A stretch of 5,210 nt of DNA from NCBI GenBank assembly GCA_910585855.1, contig CAJUGZ010000294.1, positions 1-5,210 on the forward strand. Direction: 5' to 3'. The stretch's first letter is position 1; each line of letters starts with the position of its first letter. Shown piece by piece: positions 5,200 through 5,210 of this stretch. The position numbers were made by a program, and so were the translations under genes. Source of the stretch: an uncultured Lachnospiraceae bacterium (lineage in GTDB: Bacteria; Bacillota_A; Clostridia; Lachnospirales; Lachnospiraceae). The notes under the pieces are model-generated. The model worked only from the letters and a program-made list of their open reading frames with translations. It had not been told where the DNA came from and did not search any database.

Positions 5200-5210
5200 T
5201 CCGCTCCAAA

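Noticed and set aside
1..5210. CRISPR array, tRNA, rRNA or transposase
   Set aside because: No regularly spaced repeats, cloverleaf-like sequence, rRNA-like stretch or transposase reading frame was seen on either strand.

Overview
The window looks like chromosomal DNA from a low-GC, Gram-positive anaerobe of the Clostridia, most likely Lachnospiraceae-like. The basis is AT-rich intergenic DNA, AGGAGG-type ribosome binding sites, sigma-A-type promoters, an RtcB of clostridial style and a BceAB-type ABC transporter. This placement is inference; there is no rRNA or other marker gene.

Layout: (1) Bases 1-301 hold no convincing complete gene. They begin with a GC-rich stretch containing a 30-base repeat (41-70) and continue as AT-rich DNA. 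(2) Bases 302-597 form a compact transcription unit: a strong extended -10 promoter, a 46-residue ORF with a good ribosome binding site, and a rho-independent terminator. (3) rtcB (653-1855, +) encodes a complete RNA ligase with all recognisable metal-binding and guanylylation residues. It begins 56 bases after the terminator. (4) The convergent intergenic region (1856-1994) carries a large imperfect stem-loop of about 75 bases and a second palindrome that covers the stop codon of the neighbouring gene. (5) On the minus strand, an ABC ATPase (4986-4219) and a FtsX/BceB-type permease (4229-1995) overlap by 11 bases and form a two-gene operon. (6) Upstream of that operon lie a clear promoter, an AT-rich tract and an inverted/direct-repeat operator candidate. 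The window ends with an inverted copy of the repeat seen at the left end.

How the genes work together: the ATPase and permease very likely form one membrane complex of the bacitracin/lantibiotic-resistance or peptide-sensing class. The usual partner histidine kinase and response regulator are not in the window. RtcB is a cytosolic RNA-repair/splicing enzyme with no visible partner (no RtcA, archease or PrfH). It appears functionally unrelated to the transporter, which converges on it.

The most notable points are the small ORF plus terminator placed directly ahead of rtcB (a stand-alone small gene or a leader/attenuator), the near-identical inverted repeats at the two window ends, and a permease with about two more membrane segments than classical BceB. 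I did not find a clearly new multi-gene system.
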